A stretch of DNA of 64,000 nucleotides. Source: Bettongia penicillata ogilbyi (Eukaryota > Chordata > Mammalia > Diprotodontia > Potoroidae). Shown piece by piece: positions 11,240 to 23,155 of the stretch. A program made the translations under genes and the position numbers. How positions within the stretch are numbered: position 1 is the stretch's first letter; each line of letters begins with the position of its first letter. The notes beneath the pieces were generated by a model that had not been told where the DNA came from, searched no databases, and saw only the letters and a list, made by a program, of their open reading frames with translations. The stretch is from NCBI GenBank assembly GCA_023548195.1, contig JAJHZJ010000028.1, positions 1,816,001-1,880,000 of the forward strand, read 5' to 3'.

Positions 11240-11410
11240 AAATTCATTCCAAACATGGGAACATAGGACTTGGAACTGGGCGTGACTTTAGGAATCATCA
11301 ATTCCTTCATTTTACATACAAGAAAACCAGGGTAAGATGTAGTTGGTAAGTAGCAGAGCTGGGATTTGAACCCATATCTTTTGCCAAATCCAGTGATCTT
11401 CCCATTACAT
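11240..11410 (-). mobile_element. MIR-type SINE, antisense
   Basis: 'cattttacatacaagaaaac', 'gtagcagagctgggatttg' and 'gatcttcccattacatc' follow reversed MIR order. Confidence 0.7.
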
Positions 11411-11689
11411 CAAAACTTAAGATAAGCTCTATTAAAAGTTCTTATAAAAGGATACATACAGCAAAAATGGTAGAGGGGCTTTGAAGAATTACAGTGCATA
11501 GCATTCTAGATTCATAGAACTAGAGGTCACATAGCTCAATGGCTGCTCTAGAAGAAGCACTTCTATCACTTGTTATATAATATCCAGGGATAGATTTGCA
11601 ACAGCCAGTCCCACTTTATAACCACCTTTGGCAGAGTTCTTTCTGTCCTTCATCTTACCATTAAAAACCCATTTTTCTTGGTCGAATAC

Positions 11690-11880
11690 AATATCAGCAA
11701 CATCTGGATGCAAAGGGCAAAGGTTTGAATCATTGAGTCTGCTATTTACCACCTGTGTGACCTTGGACAGGTCACTTCACCTCTTCAGGACCTCCGTTTT
11801 TTCACTGCTGAAATCAGGCAATTGGGCTAGATCGCTAAAGTCTGTTCCAACTCAAAATCCTGTGGTAATCTAGAATGGTT
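11690..11880 (+). mobile_element. MIR-type SINE, sense
   Basis: 'acctgtgtgaccttggac', 'aggtcacttcacctcttc' and 'gggctagatcgctaaag' follow MIR order. Confidence 0.75.
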
Positions 11881-12890
11881 CCCTCCATGTCTAGTTTTCT
11901 GTTTCTTGACATGACTCTACCTCTATTTAAAATTGTTCTTTATTTTAGATTAGACATAATTAGATATGTATTATTTGGATCTTATAGGGTCACCATCAGT
12001 ACGTATCTTTTCCAAGTCAAAAATAAAGCAAACGAATGACATAAATAGTACTATTACTAATGATCTTATGACCTATCCCAAAGAATATAGACAATATTGA
12101 CATTCTTGTTTTCAATCTTGACATGCAATTTTCCGGTATGGAAACTTCCTCCATTTATAAATATGCCAACTTATCTGTAATTTACAATTCTAGAGAGTTG
12201 ACTGGGGTATTGAGAGGTTAAGTGACTTGCACCCATGATCACATAGCTAAGTATGTGTTAGTGAAAGAAAAATTATGTACTATATTTTCACCATAAGTCT
12301 GCTAAATGCAAATCTATTAATTAAGTTATTCTAATTCTTAGCATTTCTGCTTAGAGGAAGAGTGAAATCCAAGAAGGAAAGAATTGCCCCGTACCATGGT
12401 AAATCTCTCTGAAAAAAGTCATTCTTATGTTTTAATTTCTCAAGGAAAAAAATTCACATTAAGATTGAATATTATTAAAAAGCTCAGGTGAAAATGCAGT
12501 TAACAGTTTTTGATTTAGCAAGCAAAACAACAATCACTTAAAATATTGGTGCACCCTAGGAAAAATCATTTCAATCTGGTCAAAGGTGGAGATAGGTAAT
12601 GATCTTAATTAGTTTAAGGTATTCCCCAATCTAAATCTGGTTACTTCAACCTTTTTTGCATGTGAGCCTAGAGTTCCTCCTTAAATTTTGACCCAGTTTC
12701 CTCTCAGAAATTGGTTAGGCCTTTAGCGAGACAAAGAAAGAATTTAGTCCATGGCTTTGTTTTGGAATTGATAGGTAAAGAAAGACTGATATAATTTCCT
12801 ATTCAGGTGGGACCAAGGACTTCAGGCTAACTTGTTGTCTTAATATTATTTTATAATACGTATCTGAAAGAGGAAAGGTTCAGTTTGCTT
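11881..12890. other. Mostly unassigned sequence
   Basis: Only a short reversed MIR fragment is seen ('gaggttaagtgacttgcac' near 12213). No gene recognised. Confidence 0.5.
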
Positions 12891-12894
12891 CCAC

Positions 12895-12960
12895 ATCTTA
12901 AGAGATACAATTGAACCCAGGTCTTCCTTACTCCAAGGCCAGTTCTTTATCCACTACTTT
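12895..12960 (-). mobile_element. SINE head fragment, antisense
   Basis: 'aattgaacccaggtcttc' is followed by 'ccagttctttatccacta'. Confidence 0.65.
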
Positions 12961-14870
12961 GGAACTCTCCAAGTGAGAAGACTAGTCCAACTTGAAGAGA
13001 GAAGACATAAGAGACCAACCCCACTTCAGTTTTCCAAAGGAGAAGAATGAGAAGACATGAGAAAAGTGGGTAGCCTTTATCATGTCCCTATTCTCGGCTT
13101 ACTACTCTAGAGATTTCAGGGAATTTCTCCTTTAGAGAAATCTAGAACATTTTCTTGGTTGAGCTATTATCACTTCCAGTGGTAGAGCTCCTTCACTCTG
13201 TATTGTCTGGCATACATTTTCCTATGTATACCTTCTCTGATTTCTGTGTTGCTACAATTTAGATAAATGGGTTTCTTTGCTGTTCTTTATCTGTGTTCGT
13301 TGTGGAACTGGTATTAGGTGAGGAAGGAGTCAAACCTTGGATAAAGAATTTGGAGTCCCCTTACCTGTAAATGACAAAGCTATCCAAAGTTAACTTGAAC
13401 TTGTCCCCTAGACTAAAAATATATAGGGAAACAGATATAGACATACTTCTAAACCTGGTAGCTCCTCTGTCTGAGGACAGTATAGAGGGGACCTCAGCCC
13501 CCAATCTCCTACTTCCTTTCCTGGCAGAAATGAAAGTCTCCACTGAAGAAGGGTGGAGGGAGAAGAGGTTAGAGATCTCCTTTCTGTCTCCCTTCAAGCT
13601 ACATAACAACAGCTGCCCTACACATATGAGGACCACTCTCTATCCTTAGGGATAGGCACTCTCTATAGGGATATAATTTTTGGTTGCTTATTTTTCACAA
13701 GATAGCATTGGTTTGGGGGTGGGATTTTTTGTTTGTCTTTTTGGTGAATGTTTTTTTTTTATCTCTAAAAGCTAGGACAATATCTGTTCTATGTTTTTTC
13801 TGTATATTTTCTCTAAACCAGCCCAAAGTGTTTCAAATGGGGCTCCTTGATTATTTCTTTAAGCCCAAATGACCTCAGGCTTCTAACGAAGGCCAATATA
13901 AATCCCTTTGATGGCTTAGAATGGGTATAAATAGGAATTGTTTTCCACCAGTAGCTAACTCTCATGTGAAATGGAGTGTTTTCCCCTCCCTGACTAATAT
14001 TTCTGTGCCGGTGAATCCTAAATCCAACTCCTTTCGTCTCAATTCTTACCCAGCCCTTAGTGATTGAGAGGAAGTTGTCTTAGACAAGCAAATTGTGGTC
14101 AGGGAAACTTCTTGATATAGGAAGAAAGTTTTTGACATTTCTCAGTGGCCAGGTTTATTTTAGACATAGGATTCTGTCTTCCCATTCTGTAAAACAACTT
14201 TTGCTTGCATTTTTTTTTAATTTTTCTCTTCATTAGAAGTAGAATTTTTTTAGAAACCCTATTTTGCTTCTTTCTGAAATTTTTTTCAATGAGTATTTGC
14301 AGATGTAACAAGCTTATCCTGGCTTGGCTTCAACCTACACTTTTACACAATAGCTACACTTATTGATATGGTGTATGTCTTGAAGGTCTGAGTGTTATTC
14401 AATATATAATTACTTGTTACATGTTGATACATGAAAACGTTAATGATATTGTTTTCATGATTTGAATTCATTTCTTTTGCTATAATATTATATTGTTTAG
14501 CATAATATATTACTCTAAAAGACTTTTATTGCTGCAATACTGTTCATTTGATCATTGTATTAATATTTGTGTATTAACGTAGGTACACGTAAAACAATCT
14601 CTAGAAAAGATGGGAACTAAAATCTTTGAGTATTCTTTTGTTTTTGTAACTGAAAAGCATAGAGATCTGATATCATGAATAAACTCAGACTTTAACAATG
14701 GGAGTATTTTAAGGGCATTAGATAGAAAAGTAAAAGGACTGGAAGTGTACATTTAAGGTCACTGATGTTATAGCAGGTGAAGTAGCTTAGGAAGTTTTTC
14801 TAATCCTGCCTTAGAATTTTAACCATGAAAGTCAAAGGTCAGCTGAGAAATGAACACTAGGAAGTCATTC
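12961..14870. other. Unassigned sequence
   Basis: No repeat family or gene recognised. Open frames of 91 and 92 codons overlap on opposite strands at 13361-13649. They resemble no family I know and cannot both be real. Poly-A/T-rich stretches at 14100-14300 explain the other short frames. Confidence 0.45.
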
Positions 14871-14962
14871 TTGGAAATTTCAGACAAGGCCAGATGTTAC
14901 CTGGTAAGAATAGCTCAGATATTTGAGGGGGACAGATTAGAAGATCTTTATGCTAATTTGTC

Positions 14963-15109
14963 TCCAATACCATACAACAAGGAGAAAAACCGATTGAGTT
15001 CCTCCTCAGGGTGGAGCAATATGTGAAGAGACTAATAGAGAAAGGAGCTGTGGACTCTGAGAATGCAGGAAAAATTACTGAAGAGATTGTTCCAGGGCTT
15101 GGTACATGA
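14963..15109 (+). pseudogene. Possible gag/PNMA-like capsid relic
   Basis: A 48-codon frame ending in TGA contains QQGEKPIEFLLRVE and then RLIEKGAVDS. This resembles the stretch in Ty3/gypsy-derived gag proteins, including the PNMA family, where a 'GE...L..RLE..L.R..EKGAV' pattern is common. Upstream the frame is closed by a stop within about 15 codons, and no zinc knuckle or protease follows in frame. If real, it is a fragment of a decayed Ty3-type gag or of a processed PNMA-like gene. Chance resemblance over this length is possible. Confidence 0.3.
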
Positions 15110-15397
15110 CATTCACGCAGCTATGCAGATGCAAAAACCACTGACCACTATAGTGTTCATACATCTTTTTGTCAGAGGTGATAAGCATTACTGTTATTGC
15201 CAAAAGTTGACATAACAGACACTGGAGTTAATTTGATGTCTTGGTAATCCTTGGCCAAATAGTCTTGATTACATCCAAGAAAGTACTGGAAGAATTCTTA
15301 GTTCACTTCTTAAAGCATCTTCTGAATACTTTTGGTTGAAACCTGCCATGATACTCCTACAGTTCAGTTGACAAGAAGACAGGATATGTTTCCTACA

Positions 15398-15411
15398 CTG
15401 CCATCTAGTGG
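15398..15411 (-). promoter_or_regulatory. Consensus CTCF core motif
   Basis: On the minus strand CCACTAGATGGCAG fits all 14 positions of CCASYAGRKGGCRS. It lies outside any recognised repeat and points opposite to the motif at 5515. Confidence 0.45.
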
Positions 15412-15864
15412 AACTAGGATTTCCTTGGAGCCATCCAACAAACTGATGGCACCAAGGAGACTTCTCCCCCTTCGTGTGAGTATATGTATTCAATTAGGTG
15501 ATGACAAGTGGAGATATGTTAGCATGAAGAAATTCGAGTTTTCCAAATGGTGAGGAAAGAATTTGGAATTAGCAAGCCTCAAGCTCCATAACCATGTGGC
15601 CAGAATTGAAAGCAGGTGTCCATTCTTTCATTCTCTGTACTCTTTCCAACATGTACTACCAGAAGGGCACCATCCCAGAGATGTTTGTTCATGCTAAGGA
15701 GTGTCAACAACCTGAATATCAGTAGATGTAGATAACCATATTAGAAATAATTCTAATCTATTACGAAAGTGGTCTAACTCACACAATTGAAAAAGGGAAA
15801 CATGACTTGAATCTTTGAGGAAAACTGCCAATCTAAGGGGCATAGGGAATAAAGTGGTGTTCTC
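15412..15864. other. Unassigned sequence
   Basis: Nothing recognised. It lies downstream of the gag-like fragment but shows no readable continuation of it. Confidence 0.45.
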
Positions 15865-15935
15865 AGCGTCAGGAAGGCATATCCAAATCCTATCTCAAGA
15901 CATTAGCTAGGTGACTCTTCTAATCAGTCAGTCAA
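15865..15935 (+). mobile_element. SINE head fragment, sense
   Basis: 'agcgtcaggaaggcatatcc' is followed by 'ttagctaggtgactcttc'. Confidence 0.5.
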
Positions 15936-15937
15936 GA

Positions 15938-16540
15938 AACTTTTAAGAGCTACTATGCAACATGCACTGTGCTAAGTGCTGGGGTTACAAACATAGAGGA
16001 GGAAAAAGAATACTTTAAGCAGCTTATGATCTAGTTGGGGAAGACCACACAAAACAAAGTGAAAAGCAGGGGTGCAATGAAGAGGGAGAGGAAAAGTACC
16101 AGCATGGCAGCATGATGAAATCCAATCCAAAAAAGTGCAAGCTGGTTGGAAATGAAAAGATGGATAGCCTGGGAGACTTCTTTCAATGGAAGCAAGAAGA
16201 GTTCTTTACTTTGCCCTTTAATCAACCAATAAACATTTATTAAGTACCCATTACCTGCTCTAGGTATACAAAATGAGGCAAAACACAGTTCTTGTCCTCA
16301 AGGAGCCTAAAATCTAATAGAAGACAACATGTAAAGAACTATGCAAAGCAATCTATATCAGAATAAATAGGAAATAATTAACAAGGAAAGAACTGGAATT
16401 AAAAGGGTTTAGGAAAGGCTTCCAGTTCTCCAATCAGAGGGACTGAGGGTACTGGTGAATGTGCAAGAACCGAAACTGATGGAATCTCATATGAAAATGA
16501 ATTTCATGATGATGACAGCATGACAATCTAAGGAGGGCAA
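15938..16540 (+). repeat. Two fragments of the old 1.1-1.6 kb repeat family
   Basis: 15938-16220 has 'gcactgtgctaagtgctggg' and 'agcagcttatgatctag'. 16222-16540 starts again with 'aaacatttattaagtaccc', then 'cttgtcctcaaggagcc' and 'ggaaaggcttccag'. Two successive starts mean two separate insertions of related 5' sequence. Confidence 0.6.
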
Positions 16541-16859
16541 GCTGGTGGGATCATTAATAGGACTTTAGGTTTAGAGTTCATAATAGTACTATTCAGCTTT
16601 ATTTGATATTAAACAAGCTATTATCAGCTACCGTGAATACCTAAACATGATTTAGAACAGGATTTCTGTGGGAAAATGTATTCCAAGCTCCAAGCAACCA
16701 GTTTACAAATGAGGACTTCTAGAAAATGACTCATTTTAGAATGGAGAATCCAATGCCTATAAACATATAAATCTCCAGAGAGTAAAATTCATTTGTTCAA
16801 TTTAGCTACAATATCAGTTAGTTATGAAAATGTCATGTGGTTTAAATGAAGCTTGAAAG

Positions 16860-17000
16860 CCAGTGTAGTAGAGTGGCCAGAAAGTAGGTATTAAATTCTG
16901 GAAGACCTTATTTCAAGTCCCACCTATGACAGGTGCTGATTGTATGACTCTGGGCAATCTAATCTCTCAATACTCCAGGCAACTCTGCTGAATGGTAAAC
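16860..17000 (+). mobile_element. MIR-type SINE, sense, decayed
   Basis: 'ccagtgtagtagagtgg', 'tctggaagaccttatttc' and 'gattgtatgactctgggc' follow the head order. Confidence 0.6.
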
Positions 17001-17019
17001 TCTGCAATGACTCAAAACA

Positions 17020-17160
17020 ACATAATATTTATTATTAAACTACAGACATTTGTTATTCATAATTATTAATTATAAATTAATTTGTAAGTATAATTAATAA
17101 CATAAATTAATATTTATGATAATTTTGTGTTGTATAATTTTTATACTTTTATCTAACATT
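17020..17160. repeat. AT-rich low-complexity tract
   Basis: An almost pure A/T run abuts the truncated end of the minus-strand L1. Confidence 0.8.
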
Positions 17161-17164
17161 TTTC

Positions 17165-18345
17165 TTCCTCTTTTGGGGGAGGGCTATGCTTTCCCCAGTG
17201 TTTCAGTAAATTTATTTTTCAGGTGCCTAAATATTGCAAATATAAACTCTTTTCTAATCAAATTGACCAAAGGTTTATGAATTTTATTTTTTTCATAAAA
17301 CCAACTCTAAGTTTTATTTTTTAGTTCAATAGTTTTCTTAATTTCAATTTTATTAATCTCTCCTCTGGTTTTCAGTATTTCTAATGTGGTATTTACTTGG
17401 GGATTTTCAGTTGGTTCTTTTTCTAGGTTTTTCACCTGCATGCCCAATTTGTTGATCTCCTCTTTATCTATTTTATTCATGTAGGCATTCAATGATATAA
17501 AATTTCCCCTAAAAACTGCTTTTGCAGAGTCCCATTAGTTTTGATGGGTTGTCTCATTATTGTCATTCTCTTGAATGAAGTTGTTGATTGTTTCTATAAT
17601 TTGTTGTTTAATGCACTCATTCTTTAGGATTAGATTATTTAATTTCCAATTAATTTTTGGTTTATCTTTCCATGGCCTTTTATTACATATAATTTTTATT
17701 GCATTATGATCTGAGAAAGATGCATTGACTATCTCTGCCTCACTGCACTGGATTGTGAGGATTTTATGCCCTAATACATGCTCACTTTTTGTGTATGTGC
17801 CATGTGCCATGTGCCACTGAAAAAAAAGTATATTGCTTTCTATCCCTATTCAATTTTCTCCACAGATCTATCTATCATATCTACCTTATCCAGATTTTGA
17901 AGTTAGATTTATCAAGTTCAGAGATGGGAAAGTTGAGGTCCCCCACCAGTATAGTTTTGCTGTCTATTTGTCCTGTAACTCTCTTAACTTTTCCTCTAAG
18001 AATTTGGATGCTATACCACTTGGTGCATATATGTTTAGTAAAGATATTACTTCATTGTCTATGGTGTGTTTTAGCAGGATATAATTTCCTTCCTTATCTC
18101 TTTTGATTAGATCTATTTCTGCTTTTGCTTTATCTGATATTAAGATTGCTACCCCCATTTTTTACATTAGCTGAAGCACAATATATTCTGCTCCAACCTT
18201 TTACCTTTACCCTCTGTGTATTCCCCTGTTTCAAATGTGTTGCTTGTAAACAACATATGGTTGGATTATGGTTTTTAATCCATTCTGCTATCCACCTCCA
18301 TTTCATGAGAGAGTTCATCCCATTTACATTCACAGTTATGATTAC
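17165..18345 (-). pseudogene. L1 ORF2 remnant: endonuclease domain, catalytic Glu replaced
   Basis: The frame is split among three open segments (18333-18130, 18158-17964, 17810-17535) plus a further piece at 17492-17307. Motifs in order are MNVNGMNS, IAEWIK, LQATHLKQ, GVAILISDKA, LLNIYAP and FSDHNAIKI. In the family the third motif is QETH with a catalytic Glu; here the codon at 18241-18243 encodes Ala. The SDH motif with the catalytic His is kept. Frameshifts and the missing reverse transcriptase make it dead. Confidence 0.85.
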
Positions 18346-18904
18346 TATCTATGTGTCTCCCTTCATCCTCTTCCCCTCCATTTATGCTTTTAGTTTTCCC
18401 TTCTCCCTTCCCCTCCACAATAGGGTTTTAATTTTTGACCACTGTCTCCCTCAGTCTTCTCTCCCTTCTTTCAGTCCCCCTCCCTTTTACTCCCCTTTTC
18501 CCTTACTACTTCTCCCCTCCCTTTCAGCCTCCCCTCCCTTTCCTTTCTTCTTTCCCCTCCTACTGCCTCTAGAGCTAGTTAGATTTCTATACTTAACTGA
18601 GTTTGTTGTTCCCTCCTTGAACCAAATCAGATGAGAGTAAATCTCAAACAATGCTCATCTCCCTCCCGTCTTTCCCTCTACTGTAATATGTTTTTGTGCC
18701 TTTTCCTGTGGTGTAATTTACCTTTTTTCTGCCTCCTCCTTTTTACATCTCCCATTACAATACATTCACACCCTTAAATCACATTTTTATCATCACATTA
18801 TTTAATTTATACACACTCCCTCTATCTATGTATATGCCTTTTAAATATCATAATAAAATATATAATTCTCAAGATTAACAAGTATCATCTTCCCTTATGG
18901 GAAT

Positions 18905-19965
18905 GTAAACAGTTTGCCCATATTGAATAACAGATTTTTTCCCTGTTTACTTTTTTATACCTCTCTTGACACTTGTGTTTGAAGATCGAATTTTCTATTG
19001 AGCTCTGGACTTTTCATCAAGAATGTCTGAAAATCTCTTATTTCACTGAATGTCTATCTCCTTGCCTGAAATATTAGGCTCAATTTTACTGGGTAATTGA
19101 TCCTTGGTTGTAGTCTAGCTCCTTTGCCTTACAGAATATCATATTCCAATCCCTCCGATCTTTTAATGTAGAAATTATAAGGTCCTGTGTGATCCTGACC
19201 TGTAGCTCCTCAATATTTGAATTGTTTATTTCTAACTGCCTGAAGTATTTTCTCCTTCACTTGATAGTTCTGGAATTTGGCAATAATATTCCTTGGTGTT
19301 TTCAGTTTGGGATCCTTTTCAGGAGGTGAATGGTGGATTCTTTAGATGACTATTTTGCCATTTGGATCTAGGACCTCTGGGCAGTTTTCCTTGATGATTT
19401 CTTGGAAGATATTGTCCAGGCTCTTTCTTTTTCATCATGACTTTCTGGTAGACCAATAATTCTTAGATTTTCTCTCCTGGATCTATTTTCTAGGTCAGTT
19501 GTTTTCCAGTGAGATATTTTACATTTCCTTCTGTCTTTTCATTCTTTTGACTCTGGTTGACTGATTCTTGATGTCTCATAGAATCATTAGCTTCTATTTG
19601 CCCAATTCCAATTTTTAACAAATTGTTAACTTTTGCATCTCCTTTTTCATCTGTCCAATTGTTCCTTTTAAGGAGTTATCTTCTCCAATAAGTTTTTGTA
19701 GTTCCTTTTCAGTTTGTCTAATTTTCTGAGTTAGGTTTTATGCTTCCTTTTCCATTTCTCCAATTTTCCTTTTAAATTCTTCCATGATTTCTTTTTTCAT
19801 ATTTTTAAAATCATTGACCAGTTTTTCTTCTACTTCCCTAATCTGGCTTTTAAAATCCTTCTTAAGCTCTTCCAAGAATGCTCTTTGGGCTTGAGACCAG
19901 CTCATATTCCCTTTTGAAGCTTCAGATGGGAATACAGTCTCAATGCTGTCTTCTTTGGTATTCAT
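18905..19965 (-). pseudogene. L1 ORF1 remnant, minus strand
   Basis: The start codon is at 19963-19965. The first 75 codons are open and read MNTKEDSIETVFPSE followed by a coiled-coil stretch with LEELKKDFKSQ. The RRM and C-terminal domain lie at about 19560-18950 but are broken by stops. The equivalent intact protein is 367 residues (43684-44787); this copy has a different N-terminus, so it belongs to a different L1 lineage or subfamily. Confidence 0.8.
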
Positions 19966-21107
19966 GTTTTTGACCTTGTTCCCATAGAAAGATTCTATGG
20001 TCTTGTCTTTTTCTGGTTTGCTTCTTGTTCATGATGATCACCCTTTTCCTGACTTTTAAAGTGGATCTCTTCTGGGGCTCAGATGGCTCTGTCCCACAGT
20101 TTCTGTGCTTAGAACTTGAGGCTTTGTGTATTTTGACCTCTGGTTCTTTCAGGTAGAAGCTAGAATACTGTAGCTTACTTGGTGCTGAGCTGGCTGGTGT
20201 GCCAAAGCAGAGGCCAGTTGAAGTCTTTAAGACTTTCCCTGGAGTTATCCTGTAGCTAGCTGTGTTAAGTGTGCAGGAGGGGTGGTCTGATCATGGGAGG
20301 TCTCCTCTCCTGAGCACAAGCAGGCTCAGGGGTTGGTGAACCCTATTTGCTCTAGTGTCTTTCCAATTCGCCTGTCTATGCTGAAGCAGGTCTGGGGTCC
20401 TAATGTTGAAGATTAAAGGCTCCACTCCCCTGAGACTCAGAATCTCCTCCTTGTTTGCTGAGTTGGGGCTGTCTGAGACAGCTCCCATCTTGCACTGGTC
20501 CCCTTTCATCAGCAGCAAGTGGGACCTCCCTTTGCAGTTTTCCTAGCCTCACAGGTTAAGAGACTGTTTACCCTTTCATCTGATCTCGCTGTTCGCAAAT
20601 TTTTCCTGGGAAAATATTCTCTGGGTCTTTCAAGGTCAACAAGGGGTAGGGGATAGCATTCCTTCATCTTGGCTCCCAGAAGTTCAAGTAGGTTATTTAT
20701 AGACATTTAATCTGCAGTTTGATAGTCTCAGGAATGGCTACTGCAGTTACCTGGGGTTCTGCAGTTCTCTCTCACTCAGTTCCATTGGACTCCTGTCCTG
20801 GGCTGATATGTTTGAGATTTCACAGTGCAGCTGCTACTTCAGACCACCCGGGGCTTCCCACTCAGCTTGGCTATGGTGAGGTCTGTGCTGGTACTGCTCT
20901 GTGTGTTCCTCCAGCACCATATAACAGATCCTTCCTGTCTACCTTCCAATCTGTCCTGGGTTGGAAATCTGCCACACTCTGACTCCTGTTATATTCTGCA
21001 ACTATAAAATTTGTTTACATTCTCTTTTCAGAGGTATCTGAGGGAGTTTGTCTTAGAATTTAGGTGAGTAGTTGCTCTCAATCCACCTTCTTGGCTCTGC
21101 CCCCTCA
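19966..21107 (-). promoter_or_regulatory. L1 5' UTR, minus strand
   Basis: In L1s this region is the internal RNA polymerase II promoter. The first bases resemble the start of the element at 42873. It is relatively GC-rich (TCC/CTG-rich on the plus strand) but CpG-poor, as expected for an old, decayed copy. The plus-strand frames at 20719-21007 are incidental. Confidence 0.7.
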
Positions 21108-21239
21108 ATCCTCATAAACTCTTTTTAAAAATGAATTTTTATTATAATTTACTCTAACAGTTTGTGCACTGTATTATTCCTGATAATTCAGATTCTTATT
21201 AATCAAAATTGCAAAATTTAGTAGTTATGACTATAAAGA

Positions 21240-23155
21240 AGTAAAGAATGTAAAATCAGATATATTCCAAATGAAAAAAGTCTACAACCAAGAAGAGTTT
21301 AGCCAGCAAATTGAGTATAATTTTATAAGGAAAAAAATGAAACTTCAATGAAATGGAGGACTCCCAAACATTCCTGATGAAAAAAAACAGCTTAAAAGAA
21401 TCTTTGAAAAGTAGATAGAGAAATCAGTAGAAAAATTAAAAGTTCCCTCTGTAATCAGAAGAGTCTTCAAAAGGATGAAGTGTTTACATTCTAATGTAGG
21501 AGAGAAATGTTAAAAGAGTTCTTTCAGAATCCTGTCAGAAGAAGTCAAAGAGATAGTTAATTAAGATAGAAACCTATGGATAGTTTTGAAGATGCTTTAA
21601 GAATACAGTGAGGAAAATGAGAAGAAAAGTTGAAGAAACTGTTGATATGCATAATTGGGTTGTACACATAAAACCATATACAAACATAAAAAGAGGGAAG
21701 AAGAACAGCTGTTAACTGAACTTCACTTTTGCCTAAACTGGTCAAAAAAAGGGCAGAACCCACACACACAGTTTGAGATAAAAATTCATTCAACTCAACA
21801 CATATACATGTAAAAACAGGAAGAGTAGAGGAGTAAATTCTAGGAGGAATTAATGATTAGTAGAAGATTGTAAAGAAGATAGTAAATAAAAGGTCAAAAG
21901 GAAAAAGAAAAAAGGTAATAACTTGAAATAAACAGGAAAGGAGGGACATAGAGAAAAAATGTATGAGAGAATAGGATGGATGGAAATAATTAATTAGACT
22001 ACTGTGAATGGGATTGCATCACCCATAAAATGGAAGAGATTAATAGGATGAACTAGAAAATGAAATACAACCATATGCTGTTTATAAGAAATATACTAGA
22101 AACATAAATATTCACACAGAATTAAAATAAGGAGTTGGAGAAAAATCTATTATGTCTTATCTGAATACAAAAAAAGGTTGAAATGAGTTATGATTTCAGA
22201 CTAGGAAACAGCATTGTTCACTCTCACCGCTTTTATTTGGCATTGTACTCAAAATAAGGGCAAATAGCAATGAGACAAGAAGAAACTGAGATAATATATG
22301 TAAGCAAATGTGAAATAACATGATCGCTTTTTGATGAATATAAGATGATATACTTAAAGAACCCTAAAGAGTCAACTAAAAATTAATTGAAACTATAACT
22401 TCAGCAAACTTGTAAAATATAAAATAAATGCACACAAATCAACATTTCTATATAAGAAAATATATAATATATAATAAATATACAATAAAACCCAACAGGA
22501 AGTGATAGAAAGAGAAATTTTATTTAAAATGTTTGTAGAATGTATCAAATACTTGGGAGTCTTAACTTCCAGAATACAAGAACTATACAAATACAATTAC
22601 AAACCACTGTTCACAGAAATAAAAATAGTATTAAATAGTTGGGAAAATATTAATTATTCATTGGTAGAATAAATCAATATGATAAAAATTACAATGCTAC
22701 CTAAATTAATTTAGAGAAAAAAAGTTAATATAGAAACAAAAAAGGTCAAGAATCTTAAGGGAAATAATGAAAAGAAGTGAGAACAAAGGGGGACTACCAA
22801 TGTTAGATCTCAACTATACTGCAAAGTGATAATTCTCAAGATAATTTGATACTCATTTAAAAAATAGATTGAGTGATAGAATATACTAACTATACAACAT
22901 ACAAAATGAAATGAATGTAGCAGTGGAGTTTTCTGTAAACACAAAGACCCCAGCCACTGGAATAAAGATTCACTATTTAACAAAAACTGCTAAAAAAAAA
23001 TGTGGTAGAAGCATAAAAGAAATTAGATTTAGACCAATGCGTCACACCTTAAAACAAGATAAGAAGATAAGCTACAAATCGATATGTGACCTAGATGGAA
23101 AAGGTCACGCTATGAACAAATGTTTTAAAGTTTTGTTGTCAGCATTATAAGGTTA
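21240..23155 (+). mobile_element. Decayed L1 LINE, plus strand
   Basis: Fragments occur in L1 order: the ORF1 C-terminal domain (about 21240-21420), spacer, an endonuclease start (about 22005-22110, 'gactactgtgaatgggatt'), then a jump to reverse transcriptase and the ORF2 C-terminus (22200-23155). It starts about 130 bp from the 5' end of the minus-strand L1 at 17165-21107. Confidence 0.8.
22200..23155 (+). pseudogene. L1 ORF2 remnant: reverse transcriptase and C-terminal pieces
   Basis: Near 22209-22270 one frame reads KQHCSLSPLLFGIVLK, matching the 'QGCPLSPLLFNIVLE' motif of L1 reverse transcriptase. Downstream a frame reads YLKNPKEST, then 'YLGV'-like sequence near 22550. An 80-codon open stretch (22911-23150) includes KIHYLTKTAKK, the L1 'YLTKTAGK' C-terminal pattern. 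The catalytic FADD box is not visible. Several stops; not functional. Confidence 0.75.

Larger units (their letters stand above)
17165..21107 (-). mobile_element. L1 LINE with intact 5' end but missing 3' half
   Basis: Read on the minus strand it starts near 21107 with an L1 5' end (GCAGAGCCAAGAAGG). It continues through a 5' UTR to about 19966, ORF1 (19965 to about 18905), a pyrimidine-rich spacer as seen on the plus strand (about 18905-18340), and ORF2 through the endonuclease domain. It stops near 17165, shortly before the reverse transcriptase core. Keeping the 5' end and losing the 3' end is the reverse of normal 5' truncation. A later deletion or rearrangement is the likely cause. Confidence 0.85.

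Noticed and set aside
13361..13649. Open frames of 91 and 92 codons overlapping on opposite strands
   Set aside because: No recognisable domain on either strand and no splice or promoter signal. Mirror frames of this size arise when stops are sparse by chance.
18125..18634. 169-codon plus-strand frame rich in Ser, Phe, Leu and Pro
   Set aside because: It is antisense to the endonuclease start and purine-rich inter-ORF spacer of the minus-strand L1.
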